Source: Phymatolithon calcareum
Lineage: Eukaryota > Rhodophyta > Florideophyceae > Hapalidiales
DNA length: 64,000 nucleotides
Direction of reading: 5' to 3'
Assembly: GCA_977006965.1 (NCBI GenBank)
Contig: OZ345368.1
Coordinates: forward strand, 868,001-932,000
A program made the position numbers and the translations under genes. Position 1 is the stretch's first letter. Every line of letters begins with the position of its first letter. Below are positions 41,331 to 51,810 of this stretch, piece by piece. A model generated the notes under the pieces. That model was not told where the DNA came from. It worked only from the letters and a program-made list of their open reading frames with translations, and searched no databases.

Positions 41331-42059
41331 GCATTAGCAAAGGTCAGCGTGCCGCATAGCATCGTTGTTTATTTCTCCTCTCGTGAACTTGTGAGTTCAA
41401 GAAACCAATTCTAACTTTGTCACGCACGGTATCCAAAATGTCCTCGGCATGCGAGTGGGTTGTCACACAAAAATTAGGGGCAGAGAAAACGCAAAAAGTA
41501 TCAGTTTTCACAATTCATCCCGCCAAACCGGCAATATAGTCGAGAACGAAGCGAAACGGAGCTCTTGCATTTACCGTCGGTGTCCTAGTCGTCGAGAGAG
41601 AGAAGAATAAGTATTCGCAGGACTTTTAAGTACCTACCGCTTTTGATGCACAGTGCTACTGCCCTCGCTGGAATGCTTGAAGCCCTACCTTTTTCGAGAA
41701 CCGTGCGCTCGCAGCCGCACCACTCGCTGTGTGGAGCCGCAGCGATTGGAATGGAACACAAAGCACCGCGACATGCTTTTACAGGCATTCAATACGGCAG
41801 TAGCATGAGTGCAAGTACCGAGTTGTCATTTGCGTCTTGTTTCTGCCGGAAGGAAGGGGTTGGAGACATCGCAACTACAAGTTTGAAGAGTCGCTGCATG
41901 ATGCAGCTGTTCATTTTTGCTCCGCGACCGCGGTATGACTGTATAGCACAGTACGCGTTCTGTGGTGCAGTCCAGCTCTGTAATTAACGGCCTTGCGTGC
42001 GTACCTTACAACGCGCGGAGGAATCCAGAGCAGAAAAGAGTCAGAAAGATCAACGGATT
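41331..42059. other. No gene supported
   Basis: A 114-codon plus-strand frame (41643-41987) has no motif and no paralogue in the window. Confidence 0.4.
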
Positions 42060-42204
42060 CTGATTGTACTCAGAGGTGGCTCCTCTCCTTGAACAAATCC
42101 CAAAGAAAATGTCCGAAGTAAACTACTTAAATGAAACGGAAGCGAAGGATTGTAGCGCAACGAAAAGTCTCTCAGGTGCAATGATAATGGACAAAGGGAA
42201 CTTC
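42060..42204 (-). repeat. Dispersed repeat G, copy 2
   Basis: This copy is inverted relative to 1745-2100 and 43009-43460. Read on the plus strand it gives an open stretch QIPKKMSEVNYLNETEAKD.. ending near 42204, where it meets a long foldback. Confidence 0.65.
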
Positions 42205-42318
42205 AAGTAGCCCGAAATCATATCCGGATCGAAATGCGTGATTTGTTCATGGATCGGATTGCATGCATTTACGGAAATGAATCACGCGTTTCGATCTGGA
42301 TATGATTTCGGGCTACTT
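42205..42318. repeat. Foldback element, 39-bp arms
   Basis: The arm 42205-42243 (AAGTAGCCCGAAATCATATC..) and its reverse complement at 42280-42318 differ at about two positions and enclose a 36-nt loop. Its left edge is where repeat G stops matching its relatives. It is probably a small foldback or MITE-like element. Confidence 0.85.
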
Positions 42319-42977
42319 TTTGAGGGCAAAATGCTTTCATAGGAATAAGCTTAAAATACGCTGGTGCACGGAAGTGTCCCGCCGCCGATCCGCCCAAAGA
42401 AAAACTCACCACGACCTTTACAGTACAGAATAATATTAGGGCCCCGCGCGGAACAGACGATCGAACCCGCGCCCCTCCATGCGCATATGACAATTGAAGG
42501 CACATCGGCGCCCAAGGCAGACAATCTTTCTCTGTCGCGCAGCTTGACCGCTTTCCCGTATGTCCCGGCATGATCTGGCGCGAGACTGCAAGAAGTGTGT
42601 TCATCCCAAGGCCGTTTTTGTGACTGACGCTTTCTGCACTTCGAGAAGCCGTAGTGATGAAGGTTTTAGAGAACGCAGGCAGAAGGCAGTCGCATGTCCA
42701 ATCACTCTTATACAGAACGGCCTTCATGAGCGCACATGCCTGGGACATCTACAGGGATGCCCTCCATGGCCCTATGCACAAATTTTCCGTTCACAGGAAA
42801 TCGGGTTGTTCTCCTTTCCGTAGAACGTTCTTTTTAATATTCTTTTAAGAGCTCCATGCAGGAGCGTCAGTTCCTAAAGTTTTTAGCTCTACTGGACAAA
42901 ATTATGATTCCTATCTATTTTAAAAAGTTTTTTTTCTTAATTCAAGTTTACTTTTTAGCCCCCACAGACTATTCCAA

Positions 42978-43005
42978 TCCAGCACTTTTTAAAAAAAGTG
43001 CTGGA
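42978..43005. repeat. 28-bp palindrome
   Basis: TCCAGCACTTTTT / AAAAAGTGCTGGA with an AA centre, immediately left of repeat G copy 3. Confidence 0.85.
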
Positions 43006-43008
43006 CTG

Positions 43009-43460
43009 GATTTCTGTTTAATTGAAGCTCCCTTTGTCAATTATCATTGCACCTGAAAGACTTTTCGTTGCGCTGTGCTACAATCCTTCGCTTACGTTTT
43101 CATTTAATTAGTTTACTTCGGGCATTTTCTTCAGACAGTATCAACTTCCTTCGTCCCCGTGAGAGGGTTTTTGCAGCTAGGGCTACGACGCTAACCCAGC
43201 TTACAAGAATTTGAATAGATGATCGAAGCTACAAGAGCGTAGCTGCTGAAACGCATCTCCCTTACAGTCTTATGAGTGTTACTGAGGGCGTTTAATAAAT
43301 TCCAAATTCAAAAAAAGTATCAACTTATATTTCCAGCAATTGTTTTTTAAATATCTGAGAGAGCCTCATCGAGTTCAGAATCTTCGTTTCTTGCTTGCTC
43401 TTTCTAGGATATGGGAAGCGGTGAAATAACCAGTGCGTGCAAAGGAGACTGTGCTTTACG
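43009..43460. repeat. Dispersed repeat G, copy 3, interrupted by a LINE-B tail
   Basis: It matches 1768-2075 from GGATTTCTGTTTAATTG to GGGAAGCGGTGAA. The match is split by the 168-bp insert 43148-43315 and resumes exactly after it. Confidence 0.75.
43148..43315 (+). mobile_element. LINE-B 3'-UTR-only insertion with 11-bp TSD
   Basis: It contains GGTTTTTGCAGCTAGGGCT.. to ..TAAATTCCAAATTCAAAAAA, nearly identical to 29938-30087. It is flanked by AGTATCAACTT at 43137-43147 and 43316-43326. The uninterrupted site is visible in repeat G copy 1 near 1900. Confidence 0.92.
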
Positions 43461-44019
43461 TTTTTGAGGGGGAGAAGTGATGGCAGCTCGTTCTTGATGT
43501 GCTGAGGAGCGCACCGACCCTCCCGTCCAGTGGCTTTAGGAGGGATAAATGCATCCCATTCTTCTATTGCGTTCTTCTTCGTTCTTGCGTTTACATTTGT
43601 AAGTTGCGCGCAAGCACCTCTGTAGAGGTAAAAAGAAGAGCTTTGTGAGGTACATTGTTTGTCGCGTTCAATATTTCCAGTCGTGTTGCACCCTTGGGAA
43701 GCTCAAGTGTCTGCTGTGCTGTTATGGACATGGAGTTCAAATGCGCTTGGCGTAGTTGAACGGACTCCAGGCGGCATATTCCTCGAAAGCGGGTCACCAG
43801 ATGCTGAACATACGTGAGACCAGGTTGCTCTCTAGAGCGTCCTGTGCACGAAGCATGTTACTCATCCGGTTTGTATGAAAGTGTTGTACTTCACAAGTGA
43901 CCAAACGGAGGAATTCTTGTGTTGATGGACTCTGACATCCTTACAGTTTTGTATTTTCATATTGTCAAAAAAGTGACTCCCCACAACTAATAGCTTTCAG
44001 TGAAGTGAAGGACACTATG
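43461..44019. other. No gene supported
   Basis: Short frames only; no recognised repeat. Confidence 0.4.
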
Positions 44020-44766
44020 GGTCTCTCTTTCATAGCAGATCCCAGCTCATGTCGCAGCAAACTATCGGCCATATATATATGTGAATTCAAGCCAGGAAAA
44101 TCATTGATTCAGCATTATATGCATTGCTGAACACCACCAGGACCGAATGCGACTTCCGTGCTGAATGGGACCGTCAAAGATGAGGAGAAGTCATCAAGCA
44201 GAAAGATTTACATTAAGCCTGGTAAGACACGAAAAGCGCCTTGAAGAAACAGAAGAGTTCTTTGGAAGACATGAGGACATAAAGGATATTGAATATCTCA
44301 AGATTTATGAAGACTTGCGACAAGCCCTTCAGAAAGCCCAGGAGGGATTTTTCACGAAGAAGAGGAGTAGAGAAGAAATAATTAAGGTATGGGAAAAGGA
44401 AGAAGAAGGCAGATCAATGAAGATTCCTATTGAAGGCAAGCCAGCAGGGATCCTTTACATAGGAGAAAGAACGACAAGTGTAAGATGCCTAAGGTTGACA
44501 TTTAACTGAGCACAGTGTTGGGTGCTTACTGTGGGATTACCGCGGTGATCGAGCTAGTCGCCTTACAACGTACTCTAGCGTCATCTAAGATGAGTACAGA
44601 AATTGAGTTTGAGTGCAAGAGACTCACAGGAGCTCTTGTTGGGAGAGAATTACGAATCAAGAACGTTTTGAGCAGCCAGATGACTTTAGCGTAGAGATAA
44701 TGCAAGAGCTGCCCCGTTACTCCAAGGTGAGGCTTTGGGAGCTCTCAAAAAATAAAATCATCAAAT
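44020..44766 (+). pseudogene. LINE-A copy with an internal deletion
   Basis: It begins in the RT region (CCCAGCTCATGTCGCAGCAAAC, cf. 52230) and jumps near 44125 to the C-terminal part (RMRR..HQAERFTLSLVRHEKRLEE). It continues with small gaps to ..GRELRIKNVLSSQMT and the 3' tail ending at about 44766. Confidence 0.8.
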
Positions 44767-45580
44767 ATCTATAACTGAGCACCCCTTTGGAGAAAGAAGG
44801 CACGAGGCTCGAAGCAAGAAGAAAGAGGAAAATACCGTACGATAAACCGAATGAGATCCCGGCCATCCTCAGGTTTACCAAGGTGAGACATCGACAACTG
44901 GCCATAAAATGCGCAAGCGGAAGGTTCCCTCAAGTGAGCACGACGCTAATATCGAATACATTCGGAACGGCAGCAGGGGGATATGTGTTGATTTATTTTA
45001 AAAGCTCCCAAGGCCTCTCTTGAAGAGTAACAGGGCCGCTTTCGCACGATTTTCTAAGCTCACGTAGTTTGACTATTCAGTATATCCCTGATTCGTATTT
45101 CTCTCCGAACAAGAGCTCCAGTGAGTCGCTTACATTCATATTCAATTTCAGGACTAATCTTGGATGAAGATAGAATGCGTTGGAGCGCGACCAGCTCAAT
45201 CACGGCTGTGACACCAAAGTATGCACCAAGTACTGATTTTCTCCAAAGATTTAGTTACAATTCTCAGCAGAGCGCCACATGGAGACCATGCGTATGAACC
45301 TAACAAAGTATGAACTGGACTCCGGAGAAATGATAAGCTTTGAGTGCTTCGGAAATCTACGTACGTGCCTGTCCGTTGGAAATTATTTCAACAGAAAAGG
45401 CATTAGACTCCATACTACTCTACAGCGTCACCGTAATTGACAATATGGAAAACGACGAGTTCCTGTATTAGGGACCAGACGATATACTAGAATGAACAAG
45501 TACGAAAAGCTGCTCCCGTACAGTCTTAGGAGTGTTAATGAGGGCTTTCAAGTAAACAACTAAACAGTTGCAAAAAAAAC
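44767..45580 (+). pseudogene. LINE-D remnant interrupted by an inverted LINE-A1b piece
   Basis: 44787-44972 reads EGTRLEARRKRKIPYDKPNEIPAI..RHRQLAIKCASGRFPQVST, related to LINE-C (38 kb). It resumes after 45247 (HMETMRMNLTKYELDSGE..). The 3' end GTCTTAGGAGTGTTAATGAGGGCTTTCAAGTAAAC is followed by an A-run. A second copy of this 3' end is at 62456-62720, inverted. Confidence 0.65.
44976..45247 (-). mobile_element. LINE-A1b 3'-end fragment inside LINE-D
   Basis: Inverted and close to the end of the 47161-48138 element (AAATCAGTACTTGGTGCATA.. to the ..CACATATCCCC end). It splits LINE-D. Confidence 0.8.
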
Positions 45581-45838
45581 CCTTTGGAGAAAATCAGTAT
45601 TCAGTGCCTACTCTGGGGTTACCGCGGTGATCGAACAAGTCGCCTTACATCGCACTCTAGCGTCGTCGAAGATGAGTACAGAAATTGAGTTTGAGGTCAA
45701 AAGAATCACAGGAGCTCTTGTTAGGAGAAAATTACGAATCAAGAACATTCTGAGTTTAGAGAATATCGCAAGTGTTGCCCCGTTACTCCAAGGTGAGGCT
45801 TTGGGAGCTCTCAAAAGTAAAATCATCAAATATCCCTC
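45581..45838 (+). mobile_element. LINE-A 3'-end fragment
   Basis: CCTTTGGAGAAAATCAGTAT.. through EIEFEVKRITGALVRRKLRIKN to CTCAAAAGTAAAATCATCAAATAT. It follows the LINE-D A-run directly. Confidence 0.8.
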
Positions 45839-45842
45839 TGCT

Positions 45843-46260
45843 CCAGATTTTACTGTCCAAATTCAAGCACCCGCGAGCGGCACAGGTTCTATTCGGTTGC
45901 TGCAAACGGATCCGTCCAGAAATGGGCTTGCAGGAGGCAGAGAAGGCACTCGCAAAGCAATAAGTTTCTCCACAATACCCGAAGTTGCGGCATGGAACTG
46001 TGGCGGACTTTCTAAATCAATCTTTGTTGACTTTCCTGGGCTATACGACAAATCCGCAGTCAAACTCGCTATCTATAGGATAGAACGGAAGAAAATTAAG
46101 CTCTCGAATCGCTGCTAACCCACTAGAAGAAGAAGAAGAAAGCTAGATTTTTATTTAAAAGTTACCAGCGCGTCTTTTGACCCTTGGGGCAACTTTCCTA
46201 GGGCCAAGAGGTTTTGGCTGCTAACCCACTAGAGGAAAAGGCAAATGAATGAATGAATTG
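45843..46260 (+). mobile_element. LINE-R remnant, interrupted by an S2 SINE
   Basis: It matches the inverse of 30212-30480 (GQEAEKALAKQ against QEAETALRKQ) and continues with KSIFVDFPGLYDKSAVKLAI..NRC and a GGAAAAGGCAAATGAATGAATGA tail. The S2 insert sits at 46128-46216. Confidence 0.65.
46128..46216 (-). mobile_element. SINE-like element S2 with 17-bp TSD
   Basis: An 89-bp insert between GCTGCTAACCCACTAGA at 46111-46127 and 46217-46233. The uninterrupted equivalent is visible in the LINE-R copy at 27377-27395. Confidence 0.93.
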
Positions 46261-46470
46261 CGGGGTAAGATATGCATCAAGCAATGAGGCTCTCTTATCG
46301 TCGGGTAAGCACGAATGGCAACGGGATTACAGATGGTACGATTATAGCAAGAATTTGATTTGCTACAGGATCCGTGAAAAGCTTCTTGAGCTTAGAGTTA
46401 GTTTCCGGGTTTCGAACCGGAGACTTGTATCAGGATTTTTAAACAGATTATATCCTCGAAATGGGAATAT

Positions 46471-47118
46471 ATATATATATATTTTTTGAATTTTGAATTT
46501 ATTAAACGCCCTCAGAAACACTCATAAGACTGTAAGGGAGATGCGTTTCAGATGCTACTACCTTGGTAGCTCCGTTAAAGCCCGCAAAAGCTCGTTGCTA
46601 TCGTCGTAGCCCTAGCTGCAAAAACCCTCCTCCAGAGAAGGTGGAGGGAAAAGCTTAGAGTCCACTTGTCCTGTTCGTAGGAATCTCAGCGTCGCCGTTC
46701 TATTTTGTCTTGGTCTATTCCATGTCGTCATAAAAGACGATTGTGAGGAATAGTACTTTGTCAAGTGCCTTTTCAGTCTCACTAGTCTCCTCTTCTGTTA
46801 GTAGATATCTTTGAAGGTACACTTCGAGCTTGTTCATGAGAGTTGGTACGATTTCACCGAATTTGTCTTCCAGAAGTGTGGTACTCAATGGGGGAAAACG
46901 TCCGAATGCCCATTTAATCGCCAATTGGCGGTGACATGCTTTCGGTAGTCTGATGATGGCGGGAGTAGACCCGGGAATATCATAAGGAATATTCCTCTTT
47001 CTGCTCGCCTCCAAGCCTTCTCCTTCGTCTTTAAAGAGCAGGTCCCTCAACGATTTTGCTGAAACTCGCTGCTTAAGATAGGCTAGTGCCGTCTCGAATA
47101 GGTCGTGATGTAACATTG
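46471..47118 (-). mobile_element. LINE-B 5'-truncated copy with 13-bp TSD
   Basis: 648 bp flanked by GAAATGGGAATAT at 46458-46470 and 47119-47131. The minus-strand frame 46715-47116 (133 codons) ends ..VLFLTIVFYDDME. The 3' UTR and A/T-rich end lie at the left. Confidence 0.93.
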
Positions 47119-47160
47119 GAAATGGGAATATGCGCTACACGTTACTCTAATGACAAATTG

Positions 47161-48138
47161 CGGGTCGAGTTCTTCATCAAGCTTGGAGGCTCTCGTATCT
47201 CGGTATAAGCATGAACCACAAAGGCGTAACAGACGACATGGCGTTATCAAGAGTACGAAATGCAGTGGGGTGCATACACAAACTGCGGGATATTGGAGTC
47301 AATGTTCGAGGCTTTCAGTCTGTGACATGCATTAGAATCTTCAAGTCGCTTATTTTGCCAAAGTGGGAGTACGCACTCCACGTCACGCCTCTGACAAAGC
47401 GATTACTATCAGCAATCGAATCTGCAGAAGGTTTATTCTTCAAGTATGTTTTTGGGACATATGCCCAGCACCGCCATGGAAGAATGCGAGTTCTGTGCCG
47501 ACTAGAACCACCTGTCATGAGGAGAAGACACCAAGCAGAAAGGTTCTCTGCGAGTCTAGTGAAACAGAAGAAGCGCCTCGACGAAGCAGATGAGTATTCT
47601 GGGAGAGATGACGACATTAAGGAGGCAACCAAGGACATAGAGTGCCTCAAGAAATATGAAGATCTGCAGCAAGCTCTCGACAAAGCCAAGGAGGGCTCAG
47701 TCTCAAAGAAAGGGCGACGAAAAGAAAGAATTGAGTTATGGGCAGAGGAAGAAGAGGGAAGATCGCTCGAGATACCAACTGATTCGAACAATCTACCGAT
47801 GGATCTCCGCGTAAGAGAAAGGTCTACACGATTGCGATGCCTACGGCTGATATTTAATAGAGCACCTCTTTGGAGAAAATCAGTACTTGGTGCATACTTT
47901 GGTGTCTCAGCCGTGATTGAGCTGGTTGCGCTCCAACGCATTCTATCTTCATCCAAGATTAGCCCTGAAATTGAATATGAATGTAAGCGACTCACTGGAG
48001 CACCAGTTGGGAGAGAAATACGAATCAAGGATATACTGAACAGTCAAACTACGTGAGCCTAGAAAATCGTGCGAAAGCGGCCCTGTTACTCTTCAAGAGA
48101 GGCCTTGGGAGCTTTTAAAATAAATCAACACATATCCC
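47161..48138 (+). mobile_element. LINE-A1b 5'-truncated copy with 16-bp TSD and intact partial ORF
   Basis: 978 bp flanked by CTCTAATGACAAATTG at 47145-47160 and 48139-48154. The frame is open from the left edge through 48056: VLHQAWRLSYLGISMNHKG.. to ..GREIRIKDILNSQTT. It lacks the RT catalytic domain because of 5' truncation. Diverged from the main LINE-A subfamily. Confidence 0.93.
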
Positions 48139-49017
48139 CTCTAATGACAAATTGATTGCTCTCGGCCGTCAAGTCGGCAGAGTGCTTGTTCTACACGATT
48201 GTTTTTGGAAATATGCCAAGCAACCCGGGACCAAATGCGAGTTCTGTGCCGACTAGAACTACCAACCATGAGGAGGCGGCATAAACCAGAATGGTTTGCA
48301 TTAAGCTTTGTAAGACACAAAACGACTTGGAGAAACCAAAGAGTATTCTAGAAAATATGATGAAATAATGAGAGCAACGAAGGACATTGAGTATCCTAAG
48401 AAATATGAAGACTTGCGACAAGCCCTTCCGTAAGCGGTGGGGCACATGTCATGAAGAGGAGGAGGAGAGAAGATATACAGTAGGGAACAAGACGAAGAAG
48501 GCAAATCAACGAAGATTCCTAGTGTCTATGTGACGGGAAATTAACTACGCCAAATAGGCGTGTACGTCAGAGGATTGCAGCCAGCCACTTGCATCAGGAT
48601 TTTCAAATCATTGATTCTCCCCAAATGGGAGTATGCCATTCACCTGACCCCGATCACCAGACGTCTGTTATCGGCAATCGAAGCAGCAAAAGGTCTTTTC
48701 ATCAGGTAAGTTTTCGGAAAATATGCCGAACATCGAAGGGAGCGGATGCGAGTGCTCTGCAGACTCGCCAGCCATCAGATGAGGAGAGCGCACCAGGCTG
48801 AAAGCTTCACCTTAAGCCTGGTAAGACGGAAGAAGTACCTTGAGCTCGCAGAAGAATACCAAGGAAGAGAAGAAGACCTGGAAGATGTATCAAAGGATAT
48901 TGGACATCTTAGAGAAGAGGAGCACCTGAGCGAAGCTCTAAAACAAGCAGAAGAAGGTATGGTATCAAAAACTGGACGCATACGGGAAGCAGCAAAAATA
49001 TGGACGCTGGAAGAGGG

Positions 49018-49410
49018 GGGATATATGTTGATTTATTTTAAAAGCTCCCAAAGCCTCAAATTGAGTAACAGGGCAGCTTCTCGCTATTTTCGATACTCAT
49101 CTCTCTACTATCCTTCTAGTATCTCCTTAATTCGAATTTCTCTCCCTGTGAGGGCTCGAGTAAGTCTTTTGAATTCATATTCCGTTTCTTGGTCCATCTT
49201 CATAGACCGTAGTATACGTTGCAACACGATAAGCTCTACCACAGCACCAGTCCCAAAGTATTTCACCAGAATGGATTTTCTCCACAAAGGAACTCTGTCG
49301 AAATGACTCTCAGCAGGGGATAGTAATATACTATCCCCTGCTCTCAGGCATCTCAGCCGCGCAGTTCTGTCCCTTATATATAGCAATCCTGAAATATGGT
49401 ACTTCGTCGT
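49018..49410 (-). mobile_element. Inverted LINE-A2 insertion inside LINE-A2
   Basis: It is flanked by TGGAAGAGGG at 49008-49017 and 49411-49420. On the minus strand it runs from AGTACCATATTTCAGGATTGC.. to the 3' end ..AAATCAACATATATCCCCC. It carries a 27-bp palindrome insertion at 49314-49340. Confidence 0.88.
49314..49340. mobile_element. 27-bp palindromic insertion with 7-bp duplication
   Basis: CAGGGGATAGTA-ATA-TACTATCCCCTG is absent from the related copies at 31930 and 49497. It is flanked by CTCTCAG at 49307-49313 and 49341-49347, where the other copies have CTCTCAG once. It is therefore an insertion, not ancestral. Confidence 0.85.
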
Positions 49411-49977
49411 TGGAAGAGGGACGGACAGTTAAAATCCCGGTCGACAAGCCAAATGAACTACCAGGAGTGTTACATATAAGGGACAGAACTGCGCGGTTGA
49501 GATGCTTGAGATTTCTTTTCAACAGAGCTCCTTTGTGGAGAAAATCAGTTTTAGCGAAGTACTTTGGGCCCGGTGCTGTGGTTGAGCTCGTTGTGCTACA
49601 GCGCGCACTACGGTGCATGAAGATGGACCAAGAAACAGAATATGAATGCGAACGACTCATTCGAGCCCTCGCAGGGAGAAAAATTCGGATTAAGGAGATA
49701 TTAGGAGGCTAGTAGAGAGATGAATGTAGAAGACAGCGAGAAGCTGCCCTGTTAATCAAATTGAGGTTTTGGGAGCTTTTAAAATAATCAACATATAACC
49801 CCCTGACGGGAATTTTACCTCAATTGAGGGAATGAGAATAAATTATTTTTTGCTAACGAAAGCTACTCATTATTGGGCTCATCAAAGGCATCAAGCTCAT
49901 GGATGTGTTCAGCATGCTTAGCAAAACAGTTTTTACCTGCTGAAGTGCCACATATGTTGATTGCGGCGCCAGCAAGT

Positions 49978-51240
49978 CTACTACATGATGAGCTGTCTGG
50001 ACTCTCGGCGTCCATGGCGTCATGTGCATTGCATACTCCCATCTTGGTTGTATCAACGCCTTGTATGTCTTCACTGCTTTCAAGGGGGTGAGTGCTCGCA
50101 ACGAGACACCCAGGGACCTCAGTTGATATACCGCGATCTTGGCGTGTCGGATGCGCTCCAGCATTTTTGTGTCGGTAACTCCCTCATTACTGAGTGAGAT
50201 GCCAAGGTATGATACTTCTTTGACCTTTGCCAACGTTTTCCCTGCAAGCTTGAACATGGGTGATCTTGTGTCTTCCGAGAGAAGTACTTCGCTCTTCCCA
50301 GCTTTCGTGTTCCAAACCATATGCCTGTCCCCTTGCCCACTTCGATGCAATGTTTAACAGTCTCTGTAGTCCCGCTGGTGTCTTTGCCGATAGAAGAACG
50401 TCGTCCGCAAAGAGGACTGCAGCTACATCTGCAAATTCTCGTGGCACTTGGCTTACTCTTTCCGCAAATTCGTCCATGAAAAGGTTGTACAAACTTGGAC
50501 TCAGCGGAGAACCTTGAGGTACTTCTCTGTCGATTAGGAACCACTTCTGCTGCGGGTCACCAACCGTGGATACCCAGGAAGGCATCAAGAATGGTTCGAT
50601 CATCACGCATAGCTCTAGCGGTAGAAGCCCTCTCATTCGCTCTTGCAGGTGTTGTCTAGGCACTGTGTCGTACGCTGCCTTCAGGTCCAATACTGCGATG
50701 CATCGCTGCCCTCGCTTTTGTAGTTCCAGCGCCCTCAAGATTGCGAGCTCCGTACTCTTCCCTTTCTGAAATCCCAGCTGGATGTTGTGTTTCTTGTATC
50801 TTTGACGGAGCATAATATCAATTGCGGATTCAACTACCTTTCGGACCTGACTCAGTAGGGATATGGGTCGGAAATTTTTTGGATCGTCATGGTCTCCTTT
50901 CTTGTGCAGCGGGACCAAGAGAGCTTTCATCCACGATTTTGGAAGTGGTCCGCATCTGCCGCAGGCTGTCCATAGCTCATAGACTAGGTCTGTGCATTCC
51001 TCCAGGTCGACTTTCAACATTTCGGTCTTCACTCCGTCCAGGCCTGGGGCCTTTCTGGTTGGAGCTTTCAGGATTGCTAGTTTGATAAGATTCCACATCC
51101 TGGGTCGTCCTTACCGTGCATCTCTTTGGGACTTACTCTCGCTCGGCCTGCCCGCCGATCCGCGCGGGGGAGTTTGCGACGTCCCGAGTCGTTTCTGCGC
51201 CGATGGCGCCATGAACGAGTTTAGCGACTTCCCGGGTCTA
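49978..51240 (-). pseudogene. LINE-B reverse transcriptase copy, frameshifted and missing its 3' end
   Basis: The minus-strand frame 50187-51098 (303 codons) carries the RT domain: RKAPGLDGVKTEM, VPLHKKGDHDDPKNFRPISLL, QKGKSTELAILRA, VLDLKAAYDTVPR, EVPQGSPLSPSLYNLF and LFADDVLLSA. A one-base shift near 50322 moves to MVWNTKAGKSEVLL..YLGISLSNEG, which ends at RVQTA and runs into piggyBac sequence at about 49978. The 3' end and tail are absent, which is unusual for a target-primed insertion and indicates a later deletion. Confidence 0.85.
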
Positions 51241-51810
51241 TGAACTTGGTAAAGCAAAACCAGGCCTAGCAGAGACACAATGGGTTTTTCGTGATCATTA
51301 ATAGCATCGATAAAATCCTGAACGAGCGCCCAGGGGTACTGGACGGACGATATAGTGCCTTATTCACTTGGTTGCATGGTGAATTTGACGCACCGGAGGT
51401 ACTCGGAGAACCTGGCTCTCGTCATCCCATTGTTTGAAAATGAAGGAGCGAGGATATATTTGTTCCCCATGATAGACTTCCATAAACCTCTTTGTGCCTA
51501 ACTCCTGAGGACGAGTATTTCGAAAATCTTAGCCTCCTTTCTTCCTATTCGTTTCAGCTTAGCGGATGCCTAAGCAAAAATTGTTCGCAGGTGCACTCGG
51601 CGAAGCATCGTCATGAGGGAATCGTACGGTGTGTGGAACCCGATGCCACCGTTCTCGGATATAACATCTCTATTTATAGTGCGAATTATCCAGAACTGAC
51701 GGAGAATCCTTCCCAATTTAACATAGAACTTGGCGCTCGAACCATGGCAGTCCATGAGCAAAAATACTCTGCTCACGGTCTGGCGCAATGACATCAAGCT
51801 CCTCTTGCGA

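Larger units (their letters stand above)
46260..48540 (+). pseudogene. Old LINE-A copy carrying two younger LINEs
   Basis: The pieces 46260-46470, 47132-47160 and 48155-48540 join into one diverged LINE-A frame: TCTCTTATCGTCGGGTAAGC.., GAAATGGGAATATGCGCTAC, then ATTGCTCTCGG.., all matching 52915-53510 in order. It is the host for a LINE-B (46471-47118) and a LINE-A1b (47161-48138). Frameshifts throughout. Confidence 0.85.
48545..49802 (+). pseudogene. LINE-A2 copy split by an inverted LINE-A2 copy
   Basis: 48545-49017 reads VYVRGLQPATCIRIF.. to ..KIWTLEEG. It resumes at 49411 (LEEGRTVKIPVDKPNELPGV..) and ends with ..GRKIRIKEILGG, stop, and the 3' tail TTTTGGGAGCTTTTAAAATAATC. The inverted insert lies between. 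Confidence 0.88.

Noticed and set aside
42269-42748. 159-codon minus-strand ORF
   Set aside because: It begins inside the foldback at 42205-42318, has no recognisable domain, and no counterpart exists in the window.
48746-49306. 186-codon ORF as a single protein
   Set aside because: Its second half is the antisense of an inserted LINE-A2 copy; the frame is an artefact of the nested insertion.
51331-51800. A phosphoinositide-kinase-like fragment on the plus strand (LFENEGARIYLFPMIDF against VFEEEGPGKYFFGLVDF)
   Set aside because: The opposite strand of the same segment aligns better, over a longer range and in context, with a piggyBac-type transposase.
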